DNA from: Candidatus Kapaibacterium sp.
Lineage (GTDB): Bacteria > Bacteroidota > Ignavibacteria > Kapaibacteriales > UBA2268
Direction of reading: 5' to 3'
Assembly: GCA_026418625.1 (NCBI GenBank)
Contig: JAOABA010000051.1
Span: 98,767 to 162,766, forward strand
Length of the DNA stretch: 64,000 nt
Shown here: piece after piece, positions 29,390 to 38,287 of the stretch
Layout of the letters: every line of letters begins with the position of its first letter
How positions within the stretch are numbered: the first letter of the stretch is position 1
Notes under the pieces: generated by a model
What the model saw: the letters and a program-made list of their open reading frames with translations, nothing else
What the model was told of the DNA's origin: nothing
Databases searched by the model: none
Program-made: the position numbers and the translations under genes

Positions 29390-30400
29390 TTACTTCTTAT
29401 AATCGTAATCTTTGCATTCTGTATCTTTCCAATAGGTAAATCCCTTATCTTTTGCCTTCATTAAATCAAAAATCATAGAATTAGCTCCGAATAAAATTGA
29501 TTTTGCATCATATCCCAAAAGTCTTAAATATGCTGCCAAGAATGAGCTTGTTTGTCCTGTATAGCAATAAAGTATAACTGTTTTATTAGCAGGTAATGTC
29601 TTTAAGAATGTGGTGCTTTTCAAATCTGCCTTTGGTGTATATTGAATTGCACCGGGAATGTGACCGGGATCGAGATATTGCTCTTTGGGCCAATAATTAA
29701 CGATATAATAAGAAGTTAATTTTGAAAATACATCATCGGCAGTAACAGTTGCTTCAGTATATCCTTTAGCAAGAAGAGCATCTACTCGAGCTTCAAGAAT
29801 TTCTTTTCCTGTCTTTTTACCGGTATTAATTGTCGGTAATGGACCAACTGGACCTTTTGGTGTTTCATCTTTAACAAATTGTGTGGCTCTGGCATTGCTT
29901 AATTTTGCTGTCCATTTTCCTTTGAAGTCTGAATGCCAAGAAGCCATTCCCCATTTTAATGCAAAAACATTATTATAGCCTAATAATCTCATTAAAGATG
30001 CAGCATAAGAAGCTGTTTGCCCAGAATAACAAACGATCGCTATTTTAGTATAACTTGCTGGATTAATAGTTTGAAAATGTTGTCTTAATTTCGCAAGCTC
30101 AACATTTATTGCACCATCAATATGTCCAGCAGCGAAATCGGTTGCTGCCCTGAGATCAATTATATATATCTTCGATGCATCAACTGATAATTGTGTTTTA
30201 ATTTCTTCAGCTGTTATCATTGCTGGTGCTGCAGTATTAATAAAATCTCCATTTGACTCAAGGTATTGGAGCAACACCTCTGATTCATTGATTTGTGGAT
30301 CAACTGCATTATCTTTGGAACAACCAACAAAAGCAAAGATAAGAAGCAAAATCAGAAAATTGATTTTAATGATATTGATTTTTGAAAATAATTTTTTCAT
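29390..30400 (-). CDS. Tandem-rhodanese lipoprotein
   Basis: 336 residues with a lipoprotein signal (lipobox FVGC, Cys27). Two rhodanese domains follow, about 60-160 and 215-320, each keeping its catalytic cysteine: C124 in VCYSGQTA and C279 in YCYTGQTS. Both loops have CY(S/T)GQT rather than a classical CRxGxR(T/S) anion-binding loop. Rhodaneses carry persulfide sulfur; the protein should sit in the outer or inner membrane facing the periplasm. It begins 29 bases after the multiheme cytochrome gene and is surely in its operon. Confidence 0.87.
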   Translation of the reverse strand: MKKLFSKINIIKINFLILLLIFAFVGCSKDNAVDPQINESEVLLQYLESNGDFINTAAPAMITAEEIKTQLSVDASKIYIIDLRAATDFAAGHIDGAINVELAKLRQHFQTINPASYTKIAIVCYSGQTASYAASLMRLLGYNNVFALKWGMASWHSDFKGKWTAKLSNARATQFVKDETPKGPVGPLPTINTGKKTGKEILEARVDALLAKGYTEATVTADDVFSKLTSYYIVNYWPKEQYLDPGHIPGAIQYTPKADLKSTTFLKTLPANKTVILYCYTGQTSSFLAAYLRLLGYDAKSILFGANSMIFDLMKAKDKGFTYWKDTECKDYDYKK

Positions 30401-30429
30401 AGTAAACTCCTATTTGTTAATAATAAATA

Positions 30430-31773
30430 CTAAAGACCCCATTTTGTGGGTAATTTTCCATCTACTGTTACTTTTTCACTTGCATTAAGTTCCCAAGGTA
30501 ACAAATCCTTTTTAAAGAGGTATAATTGCATATTTCTGAAATTATCTCCTTCTTTGATTATATGACAATTGTCGTAACAAGCTTTGCCACTTTCCACTTT
30601 AGTTCTTGATGTCCACCTTTGAATATTGTGCGGAGTTGTAAAATTGTAAGTTGGAAAAGCATCAAAGTTTGCTAAATTTGGCACACCGAAATTTGACCAG
30701 CTATCAGGAGCCATCAGAGTTCTTCTTAAAAGAGCAAGTTTGTAATCCCTAACATTACGTATTGGATTCATTCCTATCTTGAAAGATTGATAGGATGGAA
30801 TTCTTGCACCTTCGAGTTCAATATGACAACTTCCACAATTATTATAATCCTGAGAATGGCAAGTATAGCAGGTTAAATCAGCAGCGTGCATCCCGTGATA
30901 AATATTCGACCTTGCTACATCCTTATGGCAGTCTGTGCATTGAGGCATATCCTTCACGTGAAACCTTGTTTCATATTTAGTTCCATCACCGTGAATTTCA
31001 TTTTTTGTGTGGCAACTCATACAATCAAAGCCTTTTTTAGTTAAATGAACATCTGGCTGTGAGCCCGGAGCAACACCAAGATAAGCATGTCCTCCTCTGG
31101 ATTTATGACAAGTAACACAGACTTCAACCATATCGGGTTTCTTACTGAAATTATGACCGTTCATCAGCCCACCACCACCAGCGTGAGGTCGATTAACGTG
31201 ACAATCACCGCAGGAAGCATGGCAGGTTGCACAATTTTTTTCGTAGCCTGCAACAATTTTAGGAGGTAATTTGTGAAATTCGTCTGCACCGGCAAGTCCA
31301 TATCTGACAGTAACTTTCCTTTTTTGTCCCCACCCTTGTTCGTGAATACTATTTGTTGTTCTTACAACCTCGTCAGGATGGCAACTCTGGCATTTTTCTT
31401 TAGCAAATCTTGATGGATATTTAATGAAGTTATTTGAGTGAGCAAGCTTTTTGTCGTCGGTTCCGTCAGTTCCGTTATGACAGCTTGTGCAGGCTAATTT
31501 GCCATGCTCGGATTTCTTAAAAAGCTGATAACCTTCACCACCTAAATAAACTCTATCGTAAGGTTCATAGTGTGGTGTCTCACCACTGCAGCCACCACCA
31601 GTTGATCCAGTATCAGGTGTATAAAGTCTTTTTAAAGCGTCATAATTAGTATGGCATCCTACGCAGGAATTAATCTGTGTCTGTGGATTGGTCGTATTAT
31701 CCTCTTTACTGCAACTGTTCGAGAGGATTCCCAAAATTGATAGTAATATTAAAATGTAAAAAAAGTTTTTCAT
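30430..31773 (-). CDS. Multiheme cytochrome c lipoprotein (about 11 hemes)
   Basis: 447 residues with a lipoprotein signal (LSNSC, Cys21). I count ten CxxCH heme-binding motifs, the first at residues 37-41, and one expanded CxxxCH (CYDNCH at 399-404), so ten to eleven covalent hemes. Many extra His residues can serve as distal ligands. No catalytic signature I know (nitrite, tetrathionate or hydroxylamine) stands out, so an electron-transfer role is more likely than a named enzyme. It is first in the operon with the tandem-rhodanese lipoprotein. Confidence 0.88.
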   Translation of the reverse strand: MKNFFYILILLSILGILSNSCSKEDNTTNPQTQINSCVGCHTNYDALKRLYTPDTGSTGGGCSGETPHYEPYDRVYLGGEGYQLFKKSEHGKLACTSCHNGTDGTDDKKLAHSNNFIKYPSRFAKEKCQSCHPDEVVRTTNSIHEQGWGQKRKVTVRYGLAGADEFHKLPPKIVAGYEKNCATCHASCGDCHVNRPHAGGGGLMNGHNFSKKPDMVEVCVTCHKSRGGHAYLGVAPGSQPDVHLTKKGFDCMSCHTKNEIHGDGTKYETRFHVKDMPQCTDCHKDVARSNIYHGMHAADLTCYTCHSQDYNNCGSCHIELEGARIPSYQSFKIGMNPIRNVRDYKLALLRRTLMAPDSWSNFGVPNLANFDAFPTYNFTTPHNIQRWTSRTKVESGKACYDNCHIIKEGDNFRNMQLYLFKKDLLPWELNASEKVTVDGKLPTKWGL

Positions 31774-32097
31774 ATCATTTATGATATATATTTATAAATA
31801 TTAATTAATCTCGCACAAAGTTATATTAAGTTAATACATATTTAATTCTATTAACAAATTCTAAAATAAAAAGAATTATTAAATAATTAAATTATTTATT
31901 TTTAATAGTTTAGGTGATTATAGAAAGAATTTTACTATATGCTATTATTTGAATTTATGTTGTTTTATTTTTGATTTAAGATCAACAAAAATTCAAAAAA
32001 AATCAAAGCTTTGTTAATTCATTATATTGAAATGATACTAAGGGACTAATTATTATCTTATGTCATCTCTTTAATTTCCACAGCCGTGAAAGAGGCT
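31774..32097. other. AT-rich region upstream of the cytochrome operon
   Basis: About 320 bases of AT-rich sequence that should include the cytochrome promoter. I see no gene, strong hairpin or RNA element in it. Confidence 0.45.
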
Positions 32098-32149
32098 GAG
32101 TAAGAACTAAAAAATCATTTTTTGTCGCTCTGAATGAAGTGAAGAGCAA

Positions 32150-32346
32150 CAATTATTTTTTTCAGATGTCCTACACCTTTGAGGTGTAGGACATCTTTCT
32201 TTGCACAGACAGAGGTGTCCGTTAAACCGGAAAGTACTATTAGAAATGATTTTCTTTTGCCCTCTACTTGAAAGTAGTGGCTATTCAATTTTGACAAACC
32301 GTCCCACCCAATCGCCAAGACGGACATAGTAAATTCCTGATGGCAA
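32150..32346 (-). repeat. Dispersed repeat copy A (T9SS gene tail plus 3' flank)
   Basis: Read on the minus strand, this matches 49569-49775 on the plus strand. The 66-odd bases encoding the last residues and TAG stop of a sorting domain differ at only two positions. About 125 bases of non-coding flank then follow at lower identity, with a hairpin around GATGTCC/GGACATC. The copies are inverted and 17 kb apart. Confidence 0.8.
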
Positions 32347-32430
32347 ATGTTCGATATTCATCCGATAACTCAGAGTTATCGGATGAATTTCCTCTGATAA
32401 AACACACCTGCCAAGGATGTTGTAAATATT
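32281..32430 (-). pseudogene. Broken 3' end of a T9SS cargo gene
   Basis: About 49 codons encode only the end of a sorting domain: NIYNILGRCVLS, an odd stretch encoded by a palindrome, then SGIYYVRLGDWVGRFVKIE and TAG. The ending is identical in protein sequence to that of the intact gene at 48225-49634. Upstream on the same strand the frame runs only into palindromic repeats, with no signal peptide or passenger domain. This is a gene remnant or a tail carried by a repeat element. Confidence 0.75.
32356..32388. repeat. Perfect 16-bp palindrome inside the gene remnant
   Basis: ATTCATCCGATAACTC and its exact complement flank a single base. It replaces the variable loop of the sorting domain. 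The left part (ATTCATCCGAT) recurs in the terminator at 44723. Confidence 0.8.
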
Positions 32431-32437
32431 TCTTTCA

Positions 32438-32540
32438 GATTCCTGTCTGCACAGGAATGACAAGGGAAATTGTGGAAAGTCACTCCTGCGGATGCAGGAT
32501 TCTAAGAAGCAAGACGAGATTCCTGCCTTCTCAGGAAAAG
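32438..32540. repeat. Palindromic repeat array (three units)
   Basis: Three imperfect palindromes of the ATTCCTG...CAGGAAT type, about 40 bases apart (32438-32461, 32479-32501, 32517-32540), of the same family as the arrays at 44815 and 49887 but in opposite orientation. Confidence 0.75.
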
Positions 32541-32762
32541 ACATAGATTAGGGATGATGTCGCTCCAGCGGAGGTGTCTGAGAAAAAACGCAAAAATACT
32601 TCTTTGTCACTCTGAACGAAGGCAAGAGCCCATTATTTCTCAGAAGTTTAAATTGTATTTGAATCTAAAACTCATTCAGATTGATTTTTGAATAATTAAT
32701 TTGTAGTGTTCACTGAGGTTTCTAATGAATAATTCGAGTTTATTAAAAATTTGATTTTACTG

Positions 32763-34088
32763 CTAAACCTCATCTAATTCTGTTTTTTCTTTGAGGGTAA
32801 GCCTAAGTAGCTCGACCTTTCGTTTCGACCTTTTCAAAACTGTGCAAAGATAATCACCCAAGTCAATAACTTCATTAATTTCAGGGATACGACCTAATTT
32901 ACTAATGACAAGCCCACCAATAGTTTCATATTCTTCGTCCTCAGGTAATGGAAATGGAAGAGTATCGTTAGCGTCATTTATTGGAACCGAAGGATTAACC
33001 TGAAACTCTGTCTCAGAAATTTTTTCAATGAGAGGAATTTCCTCATCATATTCATCTTGTATTTCGCCAACAATTTCTTCAAGTATGTCTTCCATCGTTA
33101 CTAACCCTGCTGTTCCGCCAAATTCATCTAATACAATAGCAAGATGAATTTTGTCACGTTGCATAATTTTCATAATGTTACTTATTTTTTCTTCCTCGCT
33201 AACGAAAAAAGCCTGTTTCATATAATTTTTTACAGACTCATTGCCTGATTCTAAATTTATTCCGATTAAATCCTTTGCAAAAACTATTCCGATAATATTG
33301 TCTATGCTTTGGTCGAAGATAGGCATTCTTGAATACCCCTCGCTTTTGAATAATTCAACTGCCTGATTAATAGTCATACTTGCTTCAATTGCAACAATCT
33401 TGCCCCTCGGAACCATTATCTGTTTTATAGGTGTATCCTTAAACTCAAAAATATTTTCAATTAATTTATGCTCTGTTGGTTCTATGGAACCTGATTTTGA
33501 ACTTTCTTCGATAATATATCTCAGTTCATCAGAACTATGTAGGTTTTGCGATTCTGTTACTGGTTCGAAACCAATAAGCTTGATAAAGAGATTTGCAAAA
33601 CCATTCAGTATCCAGATAAACGGGCTGAAAATGAAATAAAAAAGTCTTAACGGAAGTGCGATAAAGAGTGAGACTTGTTCAGAACGCTGAATAGCTAAGG
33701 ATTTTGGTGCTAATTCACCAAAAACTATATGCAGAATTGTAATTAAGACAAATGCCAATGGCAAAGAAATTTTATGTATCAATTGTTCAGATATTCCAAG
33801 ACCCAGAAAATGAATAATATCTATTAAAACTTTAGCAACGACGGGCTCTCCAATCCAACCAAGTCCGAGACTCGATAGTGTTATTCCTAATTGTGTTGCA
33901 GAAAGATAAGCATCGAGATGAAGTATCAAATGTTTCGTTAGTTTAGCAAGACGGCTGCCACTCCGAACTCTTAATTCAATCTGTGAAATACGAACTTTTA
34001 CGATGGCAAATTCTGCTGCAACAAAAAAAGCATTCAAAAGGACTAATAGAACAGTTAAAAGTATATTTAGAATTAACTCTGTTATAAT
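32763..34088 (-). CDS. CorC/HlyC-family CBS membrane protein
   Basis: DUF21 membrane domain (N-terminal about 190 residues, with NAFFVAAEFA and GELAPKSLA), a CBS pair (about 215-340) with IMVPRGKI and LDEFGGTAGLVTMEDILEEIVGEI, and a C-terminal CorC_HlyC domain. The family is linked to Mg2+/Co2+ efflux or homeostasis. The first standard start codon is a TTG at 34037, but that cuts into the first helix. The frame continues upstream with TELILNILLTVLLVLL, the normal family N-terminus. The only candidates there are ATT (34088) or ATA (34085), with AGG five bases before the ATT. The stop of recO precedes in the same frame. Confidence 0.88.
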   Translation of the reverse strand: MITELILNILLTVLLVLLNAFFVAAEFAIVKVRISQIELRVRSGSRLAKLTKHLILHLDAYLSATQLGITLSSLGLGWIGEPVVAKVLIDIIHFLGLGISEQLIHKISLPLAFVLITILHIVFGELAPKSLAIQRSEQVSLFIALPLRLFYFIFSPFIWILNGFANLFIKLIGFEPVTESQNLHSSDELRYIIEESSKSGSIEPTEHKLIENIFEFKDTPIKQIMVPRGKIVAIEASMTINQAVELFKSEGYSRMPIFDQSIDNIIGIVFAKDLIGINLESGNESVKNYMKQAFFVSEEEKISNIMKIMQRDKIHLAIVLDEFGGTAGLVTMEDILEEIVGEIQDEYDEEIPLIEKISETEFQVNPSVPINDANDTLPFPLPEDEEYETIGGLVISKLGRIPEINEVIDLGDYLCTVLKRSKRKVELLRLTLKEKTELDEV

Positions 34089-34094
34089 AAATAC

Positions 34095-34820
34095 CTATTT
34101 TAAGAGAAACATACTCGTATAGAAAAAATTTTTATCAAGATGAAATCGAAAATAATTTACTAAAAAATTTGCAATTTCATTAAACTCTCTTTCAGTTGTT
34201 ATAATATCGGAACAATTTTCCATATCTTTTTCTGAAATTTCCTTCAGTTTTTTATAAGTATCTTTATCAAACTTAATGTGGTGTATTGAAGCTCTATCGT
34301 TGGAGAGCGATCCATTTTCGAAGCTAATGTAACATTTCTGTTTGATATTTGTTAAATCAGATTTCAAATAAAACTCGTAACCAATCAATTTTAATAATTG
34401 TATTTGAGAATTGATGAAAAAGCTAAAAGGATTTGGTGGCAGCTTATTTAGTAATATAAGGTAATTAATTGAAAGATCAAAAACTAATGAGTTGCTTTCA
34501 TAAGCTTCTTGTGTTTGATTCAAGGATTCAACAAACATTAAACCACAGGTTAAATGATTTAAAGAAGTTGAAATTTTATGAAAATCAATAATTTTTTCAG
34601 CATCAGACAAAGTGTGAAGATCTTTCTGACTTTTTTTATAAAAACTGACTGATAAGTAATTCATTGGCTCGAGCAGCCCCAAGAATTTACTTTTTGAACT
34701 TCTTGCACCTTTGGCAATAATAGAAATTTTCCCGTCAGATTTTGTATAAATATGAGAAATAATGCTTGTGTCTCCGAATTTTATTGATTTGAGTATTATC
34801 GCTTCGGTATTAACAATCAT
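34095..34820 (-). CDS. recO: DNA repair protein RecO
   Basis: 241 residues. The N-terminal OB-fold matches RecO (NTEAIILKSIKFGDTSIISHIYTKSDGKISIIAKGARSSKS in successive segments, with the GLLEPM motif), followed by a helical domain. The cysteines of the zinc finger found in many RecO proteins are mostly absent (only scattered Cys). RecO helps load RecA onto SSB-coated DNA. It is the first gene before the CorC-like gene, with only a few bases between them. Confidence 0.9.
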   Translation of the reverse strand: MIVNTEAIILKSIKFGDTSIISHIYTKSDGKISIIAKGARSSKSKFLGLLEPMNYLSVSFYKKSQKDLHTLSDAEKIIDFHKISTSLNHLTCGLMFVESLNQTQEAYESNSLVFDLSINYLILLNKLPPNPFSFFINSQIQLLKLIGYEFYLKSDLTNIKQKCYISFENGSLSNDRASIHHIKFDKDTYKKLKEISEKDMENCSDIITTEREFNEIANFLVNYFRFHLDKNFFYTSMFLLK

Positions 34821-34884
34821 TATTAGTGCTTTAAAAAAATTTAACTGATATTAAATTTTGTTTTTTTATTTTTGGTAAAATTCT

Positions 34885-34892
34885 TAATTTTG
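34885..34892 (+). promoter_or_regulatory. Candidate -7 element of tRNA-Asn
   Basis: TAATTTTG fits TAnnTTTG and lies 13 bases before the tRNA. No TTTG lies at the expected distance upstream, so confidence is limited. Confidence 0.4.
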
Positions 34893-34905
34893 TAGTCCAA
34901 AAAAT

Positions 34906-34979
34906 TCCTGAGTAGCTCAGCTGGTTAGAGCACCTGACTGTTAATCAGGGGGTCCACAGTTCAAGTCTGTGCTCAGGAG
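34906..34979 (+). tRNA. tRNA-Asn (GTT)
   Basis: A 74-base cloverleaf: acceptor TCCTGAG/CTCAGGA, D-arm with GCTC...GAGC, anticodon stem CCTGA/TCAGG with loop CTGTTAA (anticodon GTT at 34940-34942), and T-arm CACAG-TTCAAGT-CTGTG. CCA is not encoded. Confidence 0.97.
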
Positions 34980-34984
34980 CTGAT

Positions 34985-35010
34985 AATGGGGGTTAATTAA
35001 AACCCCCATT
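34985..35010. terminator. Bidirectional terminator
   Basis: A perfect 10-bp stem (AATGGGGGTT with AACCCCCATT) and a 6-base loop, followed by TTTAGTTTTT on the plus strand. It lies between tRNA-Asn and the stop of the convergent PD40-OmpA gene. Confidence 0.85.
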
Positions 35011-35017
35011 TTAGTTT

Positions 35018-36484
35018 TTACTCAATTATTTTCATTTCAACTCTACGGTTCAAAGATCTTGCTTCTTCAGATGTATCCTTCTTGAGGGGTCTTCGTTTTC
35101 CATATCCAGCAGTTTTTATCCTTGATGATTCAATACCAGCTGAAACAAGATAATCTCTAACAGCGTTTGCTCGGTTTAAAGAAAGTTTATCATTATATTC
35201 ATCAGTGCCAACGTCATCGGTATGCCCTTCTAACTGAATTTTTACATTTGGGTTATCCCTTAAAAATTCTATGATTCTCTCAAGCTCCGGAATAGATTCA
35301 TCCTTCAAAATTGCTTTATCAAAATCGAAGAAAACAAGAAGTCTGGTATTTCCTTGAGCAAGAGGATATAGCTGTATATCTTTTGTTTCTTCGTGTCCTG
35401 CTTCATTAGTTGGTATTTGAATTCTGTCACTATAGAAAACATATCCTTTTTTACTTGCGGTTATGGAATAAACTTTGCCGGGTTGCAAGACAACATAATA
35501 TAAACCGGATTTATCATCACTTCGCATTTCGGCAACTTTGGTTCGGGAACCTAAATCGGTTACCGTGATATCAGCACCAAGAGGAAATTTTGTAAGTGCA
35601 TCTGAAACGGTTCCTGAAACCAAAACTACAGATTCAGATGCGAAGGGATTTGGAAAAGCCATATAAATATCCAATGCTCCTTCTCCACCGGATCTGTCAG
35701 ATGAAAAATAAGCATATTTTGAATTAGGAAGCGAATAATAATAATATTCATCAGCACTTGAGTTAATTGGCTCTCCTGCATTTCTGGGTGTAGAAAAATT
35801 ATTATTTGTGAGTTTAGTGAAATATATGTCAAATCCACCATAGCCACCGGGTTTATTACTTGCAAATGTCAATGATTTATTATCTGAACCAATCACAGGG
35901 GACATTTCATCATAAGAAGAGTTTACGGTTGGACCGAGATTCTCAGGTCTTGACCAGCCATCTCGTGTTTTTCGGGAGACATAAATGTCGGTTCCTCCAA
36001 AACCACCGGGTCTATCGCTTACAAAATACAAAGTATTACCATCGCTTGTAAGACAAGGCTGAGAATCCCAATAATCCGAATTAATCATAGGACCAAGATT
36101 TCTTACAGCTGTCCAGTCTCCATCAATTTTTTTTGCACTGTATAAATCAGTTCTTCCTTGACCTAATTTCGGGTGATTAAATGCTGAAAAAATCATAAAT
36201 TGACCATCAGGTGTAAGAGTAACTGCTCCTATTTCATCACCAGAATTAATTTCTGAATTAAGCATCTCAGGATTAGACCAACCAGATGCTGTTCTTTGAG
36301 TCATATAAACGTATTGCTGACGTCCCTTTCTCTCGCTTGTGAAATAAATAACCCTGCTGTTTTGAGTTATGGCTGAATTAAAATCATCTCTCGAACTATT
36401 AATTTCAAGAGGAGTAATCTCGATTTTCTGGCTAAAACCTGAATATGATAAGAAAAGAATCAGTATTAATATTATTTTTTTCAT
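35018..36484 (-). CDS. PD40 beta-propeller / OmpA outer-membrane protein
   Basis: 488 residues from the ATG at 36484, chosen because a GGGGGAA site lies directly before it; a GTG four codons upstream is in frame. Signal peptide (1-18), then about five PD40/WD40-like blades (about 30-275; repeated YFVSDRPGGFGGTDIY-type motifs), a carboxypeptidase-like regulatory domain (about 285-365) and an OmpA domain (about 375-488: EGHTDDVGT, NRRVEMKIIE). This order resembles the T9SS component PorE without its TPR part. It is 18 bases downstream of the barrel gene. Confidence 0.85.
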   Translation of the reverse strand: MKKIILILILFLSYSGFSQKIEITPLEINSSRDDFNSAITQNSRVIYFTSERKGRQQYVYMTQRTASGWSNPEMLNSEINSGDEIGAVTLTPDGQFMIFSAFNHPKLGQGRTDLYSAKKIDGDWTAVRNLGPMINSDYWDSQPCLTSDGNTLYFVSDRPGGFGGTDIYVSRKTRDGWSRPENLGPTVNSSYDEMSPVIGSDNKSLTFASNKPGGYGGFDIYFTKLTNNNFSTPRNAGEPINSSADEYYYYSLPNSKYAYFSSDRSGGEGALDIYMAFPNPFASESVVLVSGTVSDALTKFPLGADITVTDLGSRTKVAEMRSDDKSGLYYVVLQPGKVYSITASKKGYVFYSDRIQIPTNEAGHEETKDIQLYPLAQGNTRLLVFFDFDKAILKDESIPELERIIEFLRDNPNVKIQLEGHTDDVGTDEYNDKLSLNRANAVRDYLVSAGIESSRIKTAGYGKRRPLKKDTSEEARSLNRRVEMKIIE

Positions 36485-36502
36485 TTTTTCCCCCACATAT
36501 AA

Positions 36503-37354
36503 TTATAATTCAAACCAAACTGCTAAAGCTAACTGAATACTGTGCAACATCCTGTCTGTTGTCTCAAGGATGGTATTATTAGTAATGCTTTCAACCAATA
36601 GCGTATTATTTGTAATAGGAGTCATCATTAATTGAACTCTTAGTTGAGGAACAAGGTATATTCTTTCAGCAATATCGAATTTATAACCTATACCACCCTC
36701 CAAACCGATTCTTGGTGAATTTGGTTTTTCAATGCTACCGACATCATTGGTAGATAAAGTAACTGAACCTCTGCTGGCAGAACCAAAACCAAGGTAATTG
36801 AAATATCCGAAATTATTAAGTGCAGTTCCATCAGCAACTTCAGGCTTCCAAGTTGTTTCTATTGGTCCAATTATAGAATGAAATGTTGGTCCGATATTAA
36901 AGAATAACTTATCTGTGGCATTGATTCTGAGAAGCGGTGTAACCGTGAAATAAGCAGAAGTAACATCAACATCAAGTTTCATATCGTGCTGTCTGGCAAA
37001 TATGTCGTAATCATATCCAGATGAAGATTGACCGAAATTTTTCATATCATAAGCCAGCTTTAATTGGATTCCAAAAGTATTATCGAGAGGAATATCAATC
37101 ATAGCTCCAATATGTGGTGAAATTCCAGAAGCGGATGTCAGTGGATCAAAGATAGTGCCGTGCAAATAATTTGGATTCCAGGTCATATTTTGGTTAAAAA
37201 TATTATAATTTAATCCAGCTTCTAAACCGATAGTTATATAGCGTTTAAAATCACTATCTTCGCTAAGGCTGCCCCTTGGTCTTAAAACGTCTTCTTTTGA
37301 ATAAGAGACATTGACAAGTAAAAAAATTAATAGGAAAAGTTTTAAAATTCTCAT
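36503..37354 (-). CDS. Outer-membrane beta-barrel protein
   Basis: 283 residues with a signal peptide (1-19). The rest alternates polar and hydrophobic residues in strands of 8-10, consistent with an 8-10-stranded OMP_b-brl-type barrel, and ends in an aromatic-rich strand (ALAVWFEL) typical of outer-membrane proteins. It is upstream of the PD40-OmpA gene in one operon. No specific family could be assigned. Confidence 0.75.
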   Translation of the reverse strand: MRILKLFLLIFLLVNVSYSKEDVLRPRGSLSEDSDFKRYITIGLEAGLNYNIFNQNMTWNPNYLHGTIFDPLTSASGISPHIGAMIDIPLDNTFGIQLKLAYDMKNFGQSSSGYDYDIFARQHDMKLDVDVTSAYFTVTPLLRINATDKLFFNIGPTFHSIIGPIETTWKPEVADGTALNNFGYFNYLGFGSASRGSVTLSTNDVGSIEKPNSPRIGLEGGIGYKFDIAERIYLVPQLRVQLMMTPITNNTLLVESITNNTILETTDRMLHSIQLALAVWFEL

Positions 37355-37453
37355 AAAAACCTTTCATTGAATTAAAAAAAATATTAAGAATAAAGCAAAT
37401 ATATTAAAAAGAATTGCTAATGAAAAATCAATTTAAAGTATTTTATGTTATGT

Positions 37454-38287
37454 TTATCTTAAGTAATCTTCCAAAGCAGTTTTGGAATCAGTCTTCTCGT
37501 CCCTGTATTTAATAATAATCGGTGAGGAAATGCTTAGTCCAAATTGTTCAGCAAATGGTGTATTTATTTTTCTTGCTCCGGGGACAACTACAGCACCTTC
37601 GGGTATTTCGATTGGATTGCCATTTTCAGCTTTTATTATTCTTTCCTTGACCAAATCGAAAATTTTTGTTGATGAAGTTATGACTACCCCAGAGCCAAGA
37701 ACTGCTCTGCGTCTGATTAAAGTTCCTTCATAAATCCCACAGTTTCCGCCAATCATAACATCGTCTTCCACAATTACAGGTCTGGCATTCGGTGGTTCGA
37801 GAACTCCTCCAATCTGCGATGCTGCGCTTAAGTGAACCCTTTTTCCAATTTGAGCGCAAGTCCCAACCAGAGCGTGAGAGTCAATCATTGTTCCTTCGTC
37901 AACGAAAGCACCAATATTTATATACATTGGGGGCATACAAATAACTCCGGGAGAAATATAAGACCCAGTCCTGATTGAAGAGCCTCCCGGAACAATTCTA
38001 ACATTGTCTTCAATAGTAAAATTATGAGTAGGAATAGTATTTTTATCGAAAAAATTAAAATTTTTATTAATACTATAATCAGTCAGATTTCCATATTTAA
38101 AAAGAAGCAGAATACCTTTCTTGACCCAGTCATTTACAATCCAATTATTATTATCATCTTTTTGTGCAGAGCGTATTTTGCCTGTATTTAATCCATTAAT
38201 AAGCTCTTTAGCAATGAATTCAAATTCTTCGACATTGAAAAGCGTTGGATCTTGATATAGACTATTGATTTTTTCTTGCAATGTCAT
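37454..38287 (-). CDS. dapD: Tetrahydrodipicolinate N-succinyltransferase
   Basis: 277 residues, the normal DapD length. A left-handed beta-helix runs through the centre with hexapeptide repeats, including VRIVPGGSSIRTGSYI, GAFVDEGTMIDSHALVGTCAQIG and PVIVEDDVMIGGNCGIYEG. It catalyses the succinylation step of lysine/meso-diaminopimelate synthesis. Its ATG overlaps the stop of the upstream PD40-OmpA gene by one base, an odd partner for a housekeeping enzyme. Confidence 0.95.
   Translation of the reverse strand: MTLQEKINSLYQDPTLFNVEEFEFIAKELINGLNTGKIRSAQKDDNNNWIVNDWVKKGILLLFKYGNLTDYSINKNFNFFDKNTIPTHNFTIEDNVRIVPGGSSIRTGSYISPGVICMPPMYINIGAFVDEGTMIDSHALVGTCAQIGKRVHLSAASQIGGVLEPPNARPVIVEDDVMIGGNCGIYEGTLIRRRAVLGSGVVITSSTKIFDLVKERIIKAENGNPIEIPEGAVVVPGARKINTPFAEQFGLSISSPIIIKYRDEKTDSKTALEDYLR

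Noticed and set aside
30430..31773. Nitrite or tetrathionate reductase
   Set aside because: The cytochrome has ten regular CxxCH motifs but none of the special CxxCK or other catalytic-heme features I would expect; only an expanded CxxxCH is odd.
32115..32327. Minus-strand frame downstream of the T9SS remnant
   Set aside because: It covers the hairpin-rich flank of the dispersed repeat, in a different frame from the sorting-domain tail.
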